DNA of 64,000 nt, taken from assembly GCF_018866325.1 (NCBI RefSeq), contig NZ_CP076457.1:5987001-6051000 (forward strand), read 5' to 3'. This document shows, in pieces, positions 26,270 to 34,666 of the stretch. Positions within the stretch are counted from its first letter, which is position 1. Each line of letters starts with the position of its first letter. Below the pieces are notes generated by a model that was not told the origin of the DNA, searched no databases, and was given only the letters and a program-made list of their open reading frames with translations. The translations under genes were made by a program, and so were the position numbers. Source of the stretch: Streptomyces sp. YPW6. GTDB lineage: Bacteria > Actinomycetota > Actinomycetes > Streptomycetales > Streptomycetaceae.

Positions 26270-28219
26270 TCAGCGCGGCACGGGCAGCCCCGCCAGCAGC
26301 TCCGTCACGATCGCCGCGCCCCGCACGGTCAGCACCGACTCCGGGTGGAACTGCACCGAGGCGAAGCCCGGCCCGCGCAGCGCGTGCAGTTCCCCGCTCG
26401 CCTCGTCCCGGCTCACCTCGATCCCGTGCGCCGCCAGCTCGGCGGCGGCCGGGTCGTCGCACCGGGCGGTGAAGCTGTTGTAGAAGCCCACCGTCTCCGG
26501 CCGCCCGAACAGCTCGATCCTGGTCTGCGCCCCCTGGTACGGCACCGCCTTGCGGACGATCTCCAGACCCAGCTCCGCCGCGATCAGCTCATGCCCCAGG
26601 CAGACCCCGAGCAGCCCGTGCCGATGGTCCCGCACCAGCCCGGCGGCGATCTCCCGCAGCAGCCGCATCTTGGGGTCGCCCAGGTCGCCCGGATCTCCCG
26701 GTCCGGGGCCCAGCACCACGGGCCCCTCGTGGGCCCGGACCACCGCGCGCAGCCCCGGCTCGTCGTACCGGCGCACCGAGACCTCGAGACCGGACGCCCG
26801 CAGCAGATGGGCCAGCATCGCGGTGAACGTGTCCTCGCCGTCCACCACCAGCGCGTGGCCGGACAGCTCCCGGACACGTTCCTGCATCCGCAGCCAGAAC
26901 GGGGCGAGCCCCCCGCGCCGGTCGTCCAGCGCCGCCTGCACCCGGGGGTCGGAGGCGAGCCGCGGTCGGTCCGCCTCCGCCGCCGGGCGGCCCGGCCGCA
27001 CACCCAGCGCGGCCAGGACCCCGGCCGCCTTGGCGTGCGTCTCGGCGACCTCGCCCTCCGGGTCCGAGTGGCGCACGAGCGTGGCCCCGACCGGCACCCT
27101 CAGCGAACCGTCGGGGGCGATGTCGGCGGTACGGATCAGGATCGGCGAGTCCAGCGTCTGCGCCCCGTTCGCGTCCCGGCCCAGCAGGGCCAGCGCCCCC
27201 GCGTAGTAGCCGCGGCCCCCGGCCTCGTACCGCTCGATCACCCGGCACGCGTTCTGCACCGGGGAGCCCGTCACGGTCGCCGCGAACATCGTCTCGCGCA
27301 GCACGTCCCGCACATCCAGGGAGGACCTCCCGCGCAGTTCGTACTCGGTGTGCGCGAGGTGGGCCATCTCCTTGAGCCGGGGCCCGACGACCACCCCGCC
27401 CATGTCGCCCACCGTGCACATCATCTTCAGCTCCTCGTCGACCACCATGGACAGCTCCTCGCTCTCCTTGCGGTCCGCGAGGAACGCCAGCAGGCTCTCC
27501 GGGGTGGGCCCCTCGGCCGGGTAGCGGTACGTCCCGCTGATCGGGTTCATCACGACCGTCCCGCCGGACATCCGGACATGCACCTCGGGGCTCGCGCCCA
27601 CCAGCACCCGCCCGCCCGTCGCCCGCCGCCGCCCCGAGACGGAGGGCCCTTCGGGCCCGCTGCCGCCTGTGTGCACCACGAACGTCCAGTACGCGCCCCG
27701 CTCGCCCGCCAGCAGTCGCCGGAACAGCGCCAGCGCGTCCGCCCGCCCGAACCCGGGGATCTCGCCCCGGAACGTCCGCCGGATGACGAAGTTCGCGCCC
27801 TCGCCCTGCCCGATCTCGTCCCGGATCACCCTGCGCACGACGTCCGCGTACTCCTCGTCGGGCACGTCGAAGCCGTGGTCCGTCACGGTCACGTCATGCG
27901 CGGGCAGCGCCGCCAGCACCTCCGCGAGCCCCAGCTCGTACGACTCGTCGGCGACCAGCACGCTCAGCGGGGTGCCGTCGTCGCGGACGTCGAAGCCGCG
28001 CTCGGCGATCTGCCGGAACGGCACCAGGGCCAGCGCGGGCGACGCGCCCACCGGCAGATCGGCCAGTCGGTCCACCTCCCGCACCCCACCGATCAGCAGT
28101 TCGACGTGATCGTGGTCACGCCCGGGAGTGCGGCGGCGCAGCAGGGCGAACGGCGGGGCGTCCTCGGCGAGCAGTCGGCCGATGAGGGCGGAGGCGGATC
28201 GGGGCGAGGTCTGGGACAT
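26270..28219 (-). CDS. trpEG: Fused anthranilate synthase (TrpE-TrpG)
   Basis: A 649-residue bifunctional enzyme making anthranilate from chorismate and glutamine. Residues about 90-440 are the chorismate-binding domain (MNPISGTYRYP, ATVTGSPVQNACRVIE, GRGYYAGALAL). A linker leads to a class I glutamine amidotransferase domain (about 465-649) with LGPGPGDPGD, the nucleophile LGVCLGHE and FHPESVLT. ATG 28219 has GGAAGGA nine bases upstream. A Trp-rich leader peptide and terminator upstream show control by attenuation. The TrpE-TrpG order also occurs in PhzE, but the trp leader argues for primary tryptophan synthesis. Confidence 0.94.
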   Translation of the reverse strand: MSQTSPRSASALIGRLLAEDAPPFALLRRRTPGRDHDHVELLIGGVREVDRLADLPVGASPALALVPFRQIAERGFDVRDDGTPLSVLVADESYELGLAEVLAALPAHDVTVTDHGFDVPDEEYADVVRRVIRDEIGQGEGANFVIRRTFRGEIPGFGRADALALFRRLLAGERGAYWTFVVHTGGSGPEGPSVSGRRRATGGRVLVGASPEVHVRMSGGTVVMNPISGTYRYPAEGPTPESLLAFLADRKESEELSMVVDEELKMMCTVGDMGGVVVGPRLKEMAHLAHTEYELRGRSSLDVRDVLRETMFAATVTGSPVQNACRVIERYEAGGRGYYAGALALLGRDANGAQTLDSPILIRTADIAPDGSLRVPVGATLVRHSDPEGEVAETHAKAAGVLAALGVRPGRPAAEADRPRLASDPRVQAALDDRRGGLAPFWLRMQERVRELSGHALVVDGEDTFTAMLAHLLRASGLEVSVRRYDEPGLRAVVRAHEGPVVLGPGPGDPGDLGDPKMRLLREIAAGLVRDHRHGLLGVCLGHELIAAELGLEIVRKAVPYQGAQTRIELFGRPETVGFYNSFTARCDDPAAAELAAHGIEVSRDEASGELHALRGPGFASVQFHPESVLTVRGAAIVTELLAGLPVPR

Positions 28220-28308
28220 GGGAGCACATTCCTTCCGGACGGTCCGTACGGGGGCCACGCGGGACCCGACGGGGTTCACAGGGAGAGGAACGGCTCCTGG
28301 ACACGGAA

Positions 28309-28331
28309 AAGGCCGCCCCTCGGGCGGCCTT
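28309..28331 (-). terminator. trp attenuator terminator
   Basis: On the minus strand AAGGCCGCCC-GAG-GGGCGGCCTT is followed by TTCCG: a 10-bp hairpin with a T run, between the leader-peptide stop and the trpEG start. It is the expected intrinsic terminator of a ribosome-mediated attenuator. Confidence 0.88.
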
Positions 28332-28353
28332 CGCGACGTGTCGACGCGATGAG

Positions 28354-28422
28354 TCAGCGGGCCGCCGGATGAGCGGTCCACCACCAGTTCTGGATCGAGA
28401 TCCGGATCGGTTGCGTCGACAT
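28354..28422 (-). CDS. trpL: trp leader peptide (22 aa, three consecutive Trp)
   Basis: On the minus strand ATG 28422 opens a 22-codon frame, MSTQPIRISIQ-NWWWTAHPAAR, ending in TGA at 28354. The three adjacent UGG codons followed by THP-type residues match actinobacterial trp leader peptides. Ribosome stalling at these codons when Trp-tRNA is scarce would prevent the downstream terminator (28309-28331) from forming. TAGGGT ends six bases before the ATG, so the leader mRNA is itself probably leaderless. Confidence 0.9.
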   Translation of the reverse strand: MSTQPIRISIQNWWWTAHPAAR

Positions 28423-28518
28423 GCCCCGACCCTAGCGGACGATCCGGGCGCCGAAGGGGGTGTCTCACCTGTTGAGCGTTCGGATGGACGCCCCCGGGGA
28501 CCCCGTAATGTTGTACAC

Positions 28519-29871
28519 GTGACCGTGAACGCCAATACCTCCGTCGCCGGTGGCAACACCTGGCGAGACCTTCCCGCGGCGCAGCAGCCCGAGTACCCCG
28601 ACTCCGAGGCGCTGCGCGATGTACTCGCGGACCTCGCGTCGTATCCGCCGCTCGTCTTCGCGGGCGAGTGCGACCAGCTGCGCGCCCGTCTGGGAGCCGT
28701 CGCCAAGGGCGAGGCGTTCCTGCTGCAGGGCGGCGACTGCGCCGAGGCCTTCGACGCCGTGTCCGCCGAGCACATCCGGGCCAAGCTGAAGACGCTGCTC
28801 CAGATGAGCGCCGTCCTGACCTACGCCGCCTCCGTGCCGGTCGTCAAGGTCGGCCGGATCGCGGGCCAGTACTCCAAGCCGCGCTCCAAGTCGACCGAGA
28901 CCCGCGACGGCGTGACCCTGCCGACCTACCGCGGCGACTCGGTGAACGGCTTCGCCTTCACCGAGGAGGCCCGGGTCCCGGACCCGCAGCGGCTGAAGCA
29001 GATGTACCACGCGTCCTCCTCCACGCTGAACCTGGTGCGCGCCTTCACCACCGGCGGTTACGCCGACCTGCGCCAGGTCCACGCCTGGAACCAGGACTTC
29101 GTGAAGTCGTCCCCCGCCGGCCAGCGCTACGAGGCCCTGGCCCGCGAGATCGACAACGCGCTCAACTTCATGAAGGCGTGCGGCACCGACCCGGCCGAGT
29201 TCAAGGCGGTCGAGTTCTACGCCTCGCACGAGGCGCTGCTGCTGGACTACGAGACGGCGCTGACCCGCACCGACTCGCGCACGGGCCGGCTGTACGACAC
29301 CTCCGGCCACATGGTCTGGATCGGTGAGCGCACCCGCCAGATGGACGGGGCGCACATCGAGTTCGCCTCGAAGGTCAGCAACCCCATCGGCATCAAGCTC
29401 GGCCCGACGACCACCGTCGACGAGGCGCTCGGCTACATCGACCGCCTCGACCCCGAGCGCGAGCCCGGCCGGCTGACCTTCATCGTCCGTATGGGCGCCG
29501 ACAAGGTCCGCGACAAGCTCCCCGAGCTGGTCGAGAAGGTCACCGCCTCCGGTGCGACCGTCGCCTGGGTGACCGACCCCATGCACGGCAACACCTTCGA
29601 GGCCGCGTCCGGCCACAAGACGCGCCGGTTCGACGACGTCCTGGACGAGGTCAAGGGCTTCTTCGAGGTCCACAAGGGCCTCGGCACCCACCCGGGCGGC
29701 ATCCACGTGGAGCTGACCGGCGACGATGTCACCGAGTGCGTGGGCGGCGGCCACGAGATCTTCGTGGACGACCTCCACCAGCGCTACGAGACGGCCTGCG
29801 ACCCCCGGCTCAACCGCAGCCAGTCGCTCGACCTGGCCTTCCTCGTCGCCGAGATGTACCGCGACCAGTAG
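28519..29871 (+). CDS. Class II 3-deoxy-D-arabino-heptulosonate-7-phosphate synthase
   Basis: A 450-residue plant-type (AroA-II) DAHP synthase, the first committed step of the shikimate pathway. LQGGDCAEAF, RIAGQYSKPRS, KLGPTTT, VTDPMHGNTFE and DPRLNRSQSLDLAF are class II signatures covering PEP, E4P and metal sites. GTG 28519 is preceded by TAATGT seven bases upstream without a ribosome site, suggesting a leaderless transcript; the in-frame start at 28369 lies in the divergent trp leader. Divergent from trpEG, so entry and branch enzymes of aromatic synthesis share one intergenic region. Confidence 0.95.
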   Translation: MTVNANTSVAGGNTWRDLPAAQQPEYPDSEALRDVLADLASYPPLVFAGECDQLRARLGAVAKGEAFLLQGGDCAEAFDAVSAEHIRAKLKTLLQMSAVLTYAASVPVVKVGRIAGQYSKPRSKSTETRDGVTLPTYRGDSVNGFAFTEEARVPDPQRLKQMYHASSSTLNLVRAFTTGGYADLRQVHAWNQDFVKSSPAGQRYEALAREIDNALNFMKACGTDPAEFKAVEFYASHEALLLDYETALTRTDSRTGRLYDTSGHMVWIGERTRQMDGAHIEFASKVSNPIGIKLGPTTTVDEALGYIDRLDPEREPGRLTFIVRMGADKVRDKLPELVEKVTASGATVAWVTDPMHGNTFEAASGHKTRRFDDVLDEVKGFFEVHKGLGTHPGGIHVELTGDDVTECVGGGHEIFVDDLHQRYETACDPRLNRSQSLDLAFLVAEMYRDQ

Positions 29872-29890
29872 GAGTCCTCGCCGGACACAC

Positions 29891-29927
29891 CTGTGGGGCA
29901 CGGATCCATGTGATCCGTGCCCCACAG
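29891..29927 (+). terminator. Terminator after the DAHP synthase gene
   Basis: Perfect 16-bp inverted repeat (29891-29906 with 29912-29927) around a 5-base loop. Confidence 0.9.
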
Positions 29928-29968
29928 TCGTCCCCCGGGCTTTTGCGCCACCCGGGGGACGGGTAAGG

Positions 29969-29987
29969 TTAGGTTAGCCTCACCGAC
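29969..29987 (+). promoter_or_regulatory. Iron box (DmdR/IdeR operator) upstream of bfd
   Basis: TTAGGTTAGCCTCACCGAC matches the 19-bp actinobacterial iron box TTAGGTTAGGCTAACCTAA at 15 positions, with the left half perfect. It lies 48-66 bp before the bfd start, where DmdR1/IdeR loaded with Fe2+ would repress. Confidence 0.85.
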
Positions 29988-30034
29988 GAAGAGCGGGACG
30001 GCGCCAGCGACCGACCCGCAGGGAGGTGAACCGC

Positions 30035-30277
30035 ATGTACGTCTGCTCCTGCTTCGGGATCACCGAGGCCCAGGTCAAGAAGCATGCGGACGCCGGTGCC
30101 TGCACCCCCCGGCAGATCGCGTCGGCCTGCAAGGCCGGCACGGACTGCGGAGGTTGTGTGCGCCGCATCCAGGCTCTGCTGGGACGCGGCGACTGCCCGC
30201 GCCGCGAGCTGCTCGACCAGCGGCAGGAACCGGTGATCGCCTCCACCACCCGCCCGGTCCTCTCCGACGCCGCCTGA
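30035..30277 (+). CDS. bfd: Bacterioferritin-associated ferredoxin
   Basis: An 80-residue [2Fe-2S] protein of the BFD-like family. Cys4 and Cys6 (CSC), Cys38 and Cys41 (DCGGC) are the four cluster ligands in the usual CxC...CxxC spacing. The N-terminal YVCSCFGITE is characteristic. In known systems Bfd passes electrons to bacterioferritin to release stored iron under iron starvation. An iron box upstream would derepress it when iron is low. ATG 30035 has GGGAGGT seven bases upstream; an in-frame GTG at 30026 overlaps that site. It faces bfr, its presumed partner. Confidence 0.94.
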   Translation: MYVCSCFGITEAQVKKHADAGACTPRQIASACKAGTDCGGCVRRIQALLGRGDCPRRELLDQRQEPVIASTTRPVLSDAA

Positions 30278-30320
30278 GTCGTCCGACGCCGCCTTAGTCG
30301 TCCGGCGCCGCCCGAGCGGC
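30264..30320 (+). repeat. Three tandem 19-bp repeats spanning the bfd stop codon
   Basis: Units CCGACGCCGCCTGAGTCGT (30264-30282), CCGACGCCGCCTTAGTCGT (30283-30301) and CCGGCGCCGCCCGAGCGGC (30302-30320). The first contains the end and stop of bfd; the array ends ten bases before the bfr stop. Confidence 0.85.
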
Positions 30321-30329
30321 CGGTCGCGG

Positions 30330-30809
30330 TCAGCTCTCCGGCTGCTCGATCAGCTGGGCGATGTAGAGCGGCTCGCCGAGCTTCTCCACCAGCTCCAGCT
30401 GGGTGTCGAGATAGTCGATGTGGTGCTCCTCGTCCTCCAGGATCGACTCGAAGATGTTCGCGGAGGTGATGTCGCCCTTGGCGCGCATCACTTCGATGCC
30501 GCGCTTGAGGCGGTCGATCGCCTCCACCTCGACCTGGCGGTCCGCCTGGAACATCTCGGTCACCGTCTGGCCCACCCGGACATGGAACAGCCGCTGGTAG
30601 TTCGGCAGTCCGTCCAGGAACAGGATCCGGTCGGTGAGGATCTCGGCGTGCTTCATCTCGTCGAAGGACTCGGCCCGGGTGTACTTGGCGAGCTTGGTCC
30701 AGCCGAAGTTCTCCTGCATCTTGGCGTGCAGGAAGTACTGGTTGATCGCAGTCAGTTCGGCGGTCAGCTGCTCATTGAGAAACTCAAGGACCTCGGGGTC
30801 GCCCTGCAT
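30330..30809 (-). CDS. bfr: Bacterioferritin
   Basis: A 159-residue heme-containing ferritin forming 24-mers that oxidise and store iron. All canonical ligands are present at canonical positions: Glu18, Glu51, His54, Glu94, Glu127 and His130 for the ferroxidase centre and Met52 for heme. ATG 30809 with GGAAGGAG eight bases upstream is clearly the start; the in-frame alternative at 30827 lies in the ribosome site. It is convergent with bfd. I see no full iron box in the 158 bp upstream. Confidence 0.97.
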   Translation of the reverse strand: MQGDPEVLEFLNEQLTAELTAINQYFLHAKMQENFGWTKLAKYTRAESFDEMKHAEILTDRILFLDGLPNYQRLFHVRVGQTVTEMFQADRQVEVEAIDRLKRGIEVMRAKGDITSANIFESILEDEEHHIDYLDTQLELVEKLGEPLYIAQLIEQPES

Positions 30810-30967
30810 GGCAAAGGCTCCTTCCAACCGGTGATCGATCTGGCAAGTTGGCCAGATCCTCGCACCGCGCTCAGCGGCCGTCCAGTAAGTGCAGGCTTAG
30901 TACGAGTTGCCCCGGTGAAGACCCTCCCCGGTCATGACCACCCCTGCCTGTCTGTCACCATGGAGGC

Positions 30968-31600
30968 ATGGGTCAGCCGGAGAACCGGGAGAATCGCGGA
31001 GCAGCGCAGTCGGAGCTTCCACCAGGACAGCGACTGCAGCGCGGATGGCCGGTCACCCATTACGGGCCCGTTCCCAAGTTCAAGCCCGAACGCTGGGAGT
31101 TCCGGGTCTTCGGGGCCACCGCCGACGGCGACAAGCACTGCTGGAGCCACCAGGACTTCTCGGCGCTGCCGTTCTCCTCCGTGGTGGCCGATCTGCACTG
31201 CGTGACGAAGTTCAGCATGCTCGGCGCCGAATGGGGCGGCGTCCCCGCCCGCGCGATCCTCGATCTGGCACCGCCGGCCCCCGACGCCACGCATGTGATG
31301 GTCTGGGCCGAGTACGGCTTCTCCTCGAACCTGCGGCTGGCCGACTTCGCCTCCGAGCACACCCTCTTCGCCACCCACAAGGACGGCGAACTCCTCACCG
31401 CCGAGCACGGCTTCCCGCTCCGCCTCGTCGTCCCGCACCTGTACGCCTGGAAGGGCCCGAAATGGGTCCGGGGCATCGAGTACATGACGGCGGACCGGCG
31501 CGGATTCTGGGAGGAGCGGGGCTACCACAACATCGGCGACCCCTGGTCCGAGCAGCGCTACTCCTACCAGGAGGAGCCGGGCGACGGCCCGGAGCTGTAG
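30968..31600 (+). CDS. Sulfite-oxidase-like molybdopterin-dependent oxidoreductase
   Basis: A 210-residue SUOX-fold protein containing only the molybdopterin domain. Cys78 in ADLHCVTKFSMLGAEWGGV is the expected molybdenum ligand, and the FSSNLRL and PKWVRGIE segments are typical of the small YedY/YuiH-like family. There is no signal peptide or twin-arginine motif, so it is probably cytosolic, unlike E. coli MsrP. GGAGG precedes ATG 30968. Physiological substrate unknown. Its stop lies six bases from the convergent nfo stop. Confidence 0.9.
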   Translation: MGQPENRENRGAAQSELPPGQRLQRGWPVTHYGPVPKFKPERWEFRVFGATADGDKHCWSHQDFSALPFSSVVADLHCVTKFSMLGAEWGGVPARAILDLAPPAPDATHVMVWAEYGFSSNLRLADFASEHTLFATHKDGELLTAEHGFPLRLVVPHLYAWKGPKWVRGIEYMTADRRGFWEERGYHNIGDPWSEQRYSYQEEPGDGPEL

Positions 31601-31606
31601 AGGGCT

Positions 31607-32500
31607 CTACGCGCGGAGCGTCTTCCGGCCGCCGGGGCGGCTCCCGCGCAGCTCCTTGAGCCGCGCCACGTCCGCCGCGTGCCCCTCCTTGCCGCCGGGC
31701 GTCTCGATGATCAGCGGTACGCCCTCGGTCGCCGGATGGGCGAACAGCTCGGCGAACGGCTCAGCCCCGATGTGACCGGCGCCGATGTTCTCGTGCCGGT
31801 CCTTGTGGGCGCCCACGACGTCCTTGGAGTCGTTGGCGTGGATCAGCTTCAGCCGTCCCTCGCCGACCGTCTCCACCAGCAGGTCCAGCGTCTGCCGCAT
31901 CCCCGTCGGACCGGTCAGGTCGTGCCCGGCGGCGTAGATGTGGCAGGTGTCCAGACAGATGCCCAGCTTCGGGTGGGAGTCCAGCGCTTCGAAGTACGGT
32001 CCGAAGTCCCAGGTCCGGGAGCAGAGCGAGAATCCCTGGCCGGCCGTCGACTCCAGCAGCAGATCCGGATCGTCGTCCCGGGTCAGCTCGTCCAGCAACG
32101 GCCGCATGTGCTCCCGCACCTGGGCCAGCGCCGCGTCGCGCGGCCGGCCGCCGGTCGCCGAACCGGTGTGCACCACCACGCCCAGCGCGCCGATCTCCCG
32201 GGCCCGCCGCAGCGAGTGCCGCAGCGACTGGACCGACTTCTCCACCGTCGCCCCGGTGTGCGAGCCGAAGTTGATCAGATACGGGGCGTGCACGTACGCG
32301 GGGATCGAGGCCGCCGCGCACTCCGCGCGGAACAGCTCGTCCTGCGCCGGGTTCCCGGCGGGCGTCGCCCAGCCGCGCGGGTTCGCCACGAAGACCTGCA
32401 CGGTCTCCGCCGCCAGCTCGCGCGCGTACTCCAGGCCGACCTTGGCGAGGCCGCCGGCCACCGGGACGTGCCCGCCCACCGGGTTCCGCAGAACGTCCAT
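31607..32500 (-). CDS. nfo: Deoxyribonuclease IV (AP endonuclease IV)
   Basis: A 297-residue TIM-barrel AP endonuclease of base excision repair. Metal-ligand segments are in order: GGHVPVAGG, VHAPYLINFGS, VVVHTGS, LLLESTAGQG, GICLDTCHIYAAG, IHANDSKDVVGAHKDRHENIGAGHIG and LIIETPGG. Normal length for the family. ATG 32500 lies six bases after the kinase stop, so it is co-transcribed with the PASTA kinase gene; the pairing has no obvious functional explanation. Confidence 0.95.
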   Translation of the reverse strand: MDVLRNPVGGHVPVAGGLAKVGLEYARELAAETVQVFVANPRGWATPAGNPAQDELFRAECAAASIPAYVHAPYLINFGSHTGATVEKSVQSLRHSLRRAREIGALGVVVHTGSATGGRPRDAALAQVREHMRPLLDELTRDDDPDLLLESTAGQGFSLCSRTWDFGPYFEALDSHPKLGICLDTCHIYAAGHDLTGPTGMRQTLDLLVETVGEGRLKLIHANDSKDVVGAHKDRHENIGAGHIGAEPFAELFAHPATEGVPLIIETPGGKEGHAADVARLKELRGSRPGGRKTLRA

Positions 32501-32506
32501 CAGGTG

Positions 32507-34441
32507 TCAGAACCCCTTGGTCTTGATGGTGATGGTGGAGCCCTCGGGGGCCTGTTCGCCGCCGTCCACGGACTGACTCGCGATCGTGTCGCTGAAGGAG
32601 AGGAACGGCCGGTCGACCTCGACCTCGAAGCCCGCCTCCTCCAGGGTGCTCCGCGCCTCGTCGACGTCCCGGCCGGTGACGTCGGGGACGTCCACCATCC
32701 GGGGGCCCTTGGAGAGGGTCAGCTGGATCGTGTCGCCCTCGGCGGCCTCGGTCCCCTCGCCGGGGGACTGCTCGGTCACCTCGCCCGCGGCCTCGGGGGA
32801 GTGGACCCGGCCGGGCAGCACCTCGGCCTTCAGCCCCTCGGCCTCCAGCTCGGCGGTGGCCTCCTCGGCGGAGAGCCCGGTGACGTCCGGGACGTCGACC
32901 GGGGCGCCCTTGCTGACGACGAGTGCCACGGCCGTGTCCGGACGGCGGTCGGTGCCGGCGCGGGGATCCGTGCCGATCACCTCGCCGCGGGCCACGTCCT
33001 CGCTGAACTCCCTGGTCACCATCCCCGGGACCAGGCCCACCTTCTTCAGGGCGCGCCGGGCGTCCGCGAGGGAGGCGCCGGCCACATCGGGCACCCGGAC
33101 GATCTCCGGGCCCCGCGACACGACGAGCCGCACCGAGCCGTTGCCACGGATCCGGTCGCCGGAGGCGGGGGCGCTGCTGACGACCTCACCCCGCTCGACC
33201 GTGTCGCTGAAGACCCGGTCCACGCCCTTCAGCCCGAGCCCGGCGTCCGCGAGCCGCTGCTCGGCGGCCTGCTGGGTCTGCCCGAGCAGCGAGGGGACCT
33301 GGGTGAACTGTCCGGAGTTGATGTACCAGACGCCCGTGCCGATCCCCAGGGCCAGCAGAACGGCGGTGAGCGCGATGATCAGCTTGCGGTGCGGGCCGCC
33401 GAACGGACCCCGCCGGCCGGCCCGGCGCCGGTGCGGAGCGGCGGGCTCCGGCGGGGGCGTCGCCAGGCGGCTGGTGCGGTGCACCCCGTCCCCGTCGCCG
33501 TCCTCCACGAGGGCCCGGGGGATCACGCTCGTACGGTCGTCGGCGCCGTCGCGGGAGTCCGACAGCGCCTGCGGCGGTACGGCGTCCAGCTCGGCGTCGG
33601 TCAGCCCGGCGCGCGCCTCACGGGTCTCGGCCAGCAGCAGCACCGCGTCGTGCGGGCGCACCTCGGGGTTGCGGGCGGTCGCGCTCGCCACCAGGGAGTC
33701 CAGCGCGACCGGGAGCCCCGGGACGGCGGCGGACGGGGCCGGGACGTCGGAGTTGAGGTGCTGGTAGATGACCTGGGCGGCGTTCTCGCCGGTGTGCGGC
33801 TTGGCGCCGGTCAGTATCTCGTACAGCACGACCCCGCAGGCGTACACGTCGCTGCGGGTGTCGGCGGTGCCGTGCTCGATCTGCTCGGGCGCCAGGTACG
33901 ACACCGTGCCCAGCAGCGAGCCGGTGGTGTCGGTGGCCGTGCCGACCGCCCTGACCAGGCCGAAGTCGGCGACCTTCACCCGGCCGTCGTCCCCTATCAG
34001 CACGTTCTCCGGCTTCATGTCGCGGTGCACGAACCCGGCCCGGTGCGCGGCGCCGAGTGCGGCGAGGACCGGCTCCAGGATGTCCAGCGCGGCCCGGGGC
34101 TGGAGGGCCCCGCGCTCGCGCAGCACGTCGCGCAGGGTGCAGCCCGCCACGTACTCCATCGCCAGATAGACGTACGCGCCCTGAGCACCCTGGTCGAAGA
34201 CCGCCACGACATTGGGGTGCGCCAGGCGGGCCACCGACTTGGCCTCCCGGATGAAGCGCTCGACGAACGAGACGTCGGTGGCGAGCGCCGGGTGCATCAC
34301 CTTGAGGGCGAGCACCCGGTCCAGTCGGGTGTCCACGGCCCGGTAGACCGTGGCCATCCCGCCGACGGCGATGCGCGCCTCAATGCGATACCGGCCGTCG
34401 AGCAGCTGCCCGACGAGAGGGTCCTGGAGGGTCGTGTCCAC
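32507..34441 (-). CDS. PknL-like PASTA-domain Ser/Thr protein kinase
   Basis: A 644-residue receptor kinase. The kinase domain (about 17-280) has GGMATVY, Lys47 (ALKVM), catalytic Asp141 in HRDMKPEN and DFGLVR. A basic juxtamembrane region and one membrane helix (about residues 350-370) lead to four extracellular PASTA repeats, likely binding muropeptides or lipid II. The N-terminus (DPLVGQLLDGRYRIEARIA) resembles mycobacterial PknL rather than PknB. The PknL substrate homologue (Rv2175c family) is encoded at 38828. TAGACT six bases before GTG 34441 suggests a leaderless start. Confidence 0.94.
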   Translation of the reverse strand: MDTTLQDPLVGQLLDGRYRIEARIAVGGMATVYRAVDTRLDRVLALKVMHPALATDVSFVERFIREAKSVARLAHPNVVAVFDQGAQGAYVYLAMEYVAGCTLRDVLRERGALQPRAALDILEPVLAALGAAHRAGFVHRDMKPENVLIGDDGRVKVADFGLVRAVGTATDTTGSLLGTVSYLAPEQIEHGTADTRSDVYACGVVLYEILTGAKPHTGENAAQVIYQHLNSDVPAPSAAVPGLPVALDSLVASATARNPEVRPHDAVLLLAETREARAGLTDAELDAVPPQALSDSRDGADDRTSVIPRALVEDGDGDGVHRTSRLATPPPEPAAPHRRRAGRRGPFGGPHRKLIIALTAVLLALGIGTGVWYINSGQFTQVPSLLGQTQQAAEQRLADAGLGLKGVDRVFSDTVERGEVVSSAPASGDRIRGNGSVRLVVSRGPEIVRVPDVAGASLADARRALKKVGLVPGMVTREFSEDVARGEVIGTDPRAGTDRRPDTAVALVVSKGAPVDVPDVTGLSAEEATAELEAEGLKAEVLPGRVHSPEAAGEVTEQSPGEGTEAAEGDTIQLTLSKGPRMVDVPDVTGRDVDEARSTLEEAGFEVEVDRPFLSFSDTIASQSVDGGEQAPEGSTITIKTKGF

Positions 34442-34630
34442 CCCGAGAGTCTACGAGCCGCCACCAGCACCCCCGGCGGGCCGGGGCGCTCCCGGGGCCG
34501 TTCTGCAGCCGATCCGTGACAGGGACACGCTCCCCGGTCGCGCGCCCGGGGGCCCGGCGTGACGTGTGCCCGGGGTGGGGCGGGAGCCCGGGTGGCGTGT
34601 GCCGCGTGGGAGCTGGAGAGGCCAGGGCCC

Positions 34631-34657
34631 GGGGCCCGGGGCGGCGCCCCGGGCCCC
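34631..34657 (-). terminator. Terminator after the thiOSG operon
   Basis: Perfect 12-bp GC-only inverted repeat (34631-34642 with 34646-34657) with a 3-base loop, ten bases beyond the thiG stop. Confidence 0.85.
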
Positions 34658-34666
34658 TGCCGGCTC

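Noticed and set aside
24518..28372. 1284-residue plus-strand frame over macR, the dehydrogenase gene and antisense to trpEG
   Set aside because: Composition is Arg/Pro/Ala noise; the real genes in other frames have full motif sets.
31679..34519. 946-residue frame antisense to nfo and the PASTA kinase
   Set aside because: Shadow frame; both opposite-strand genes have complete catalytic motifs.
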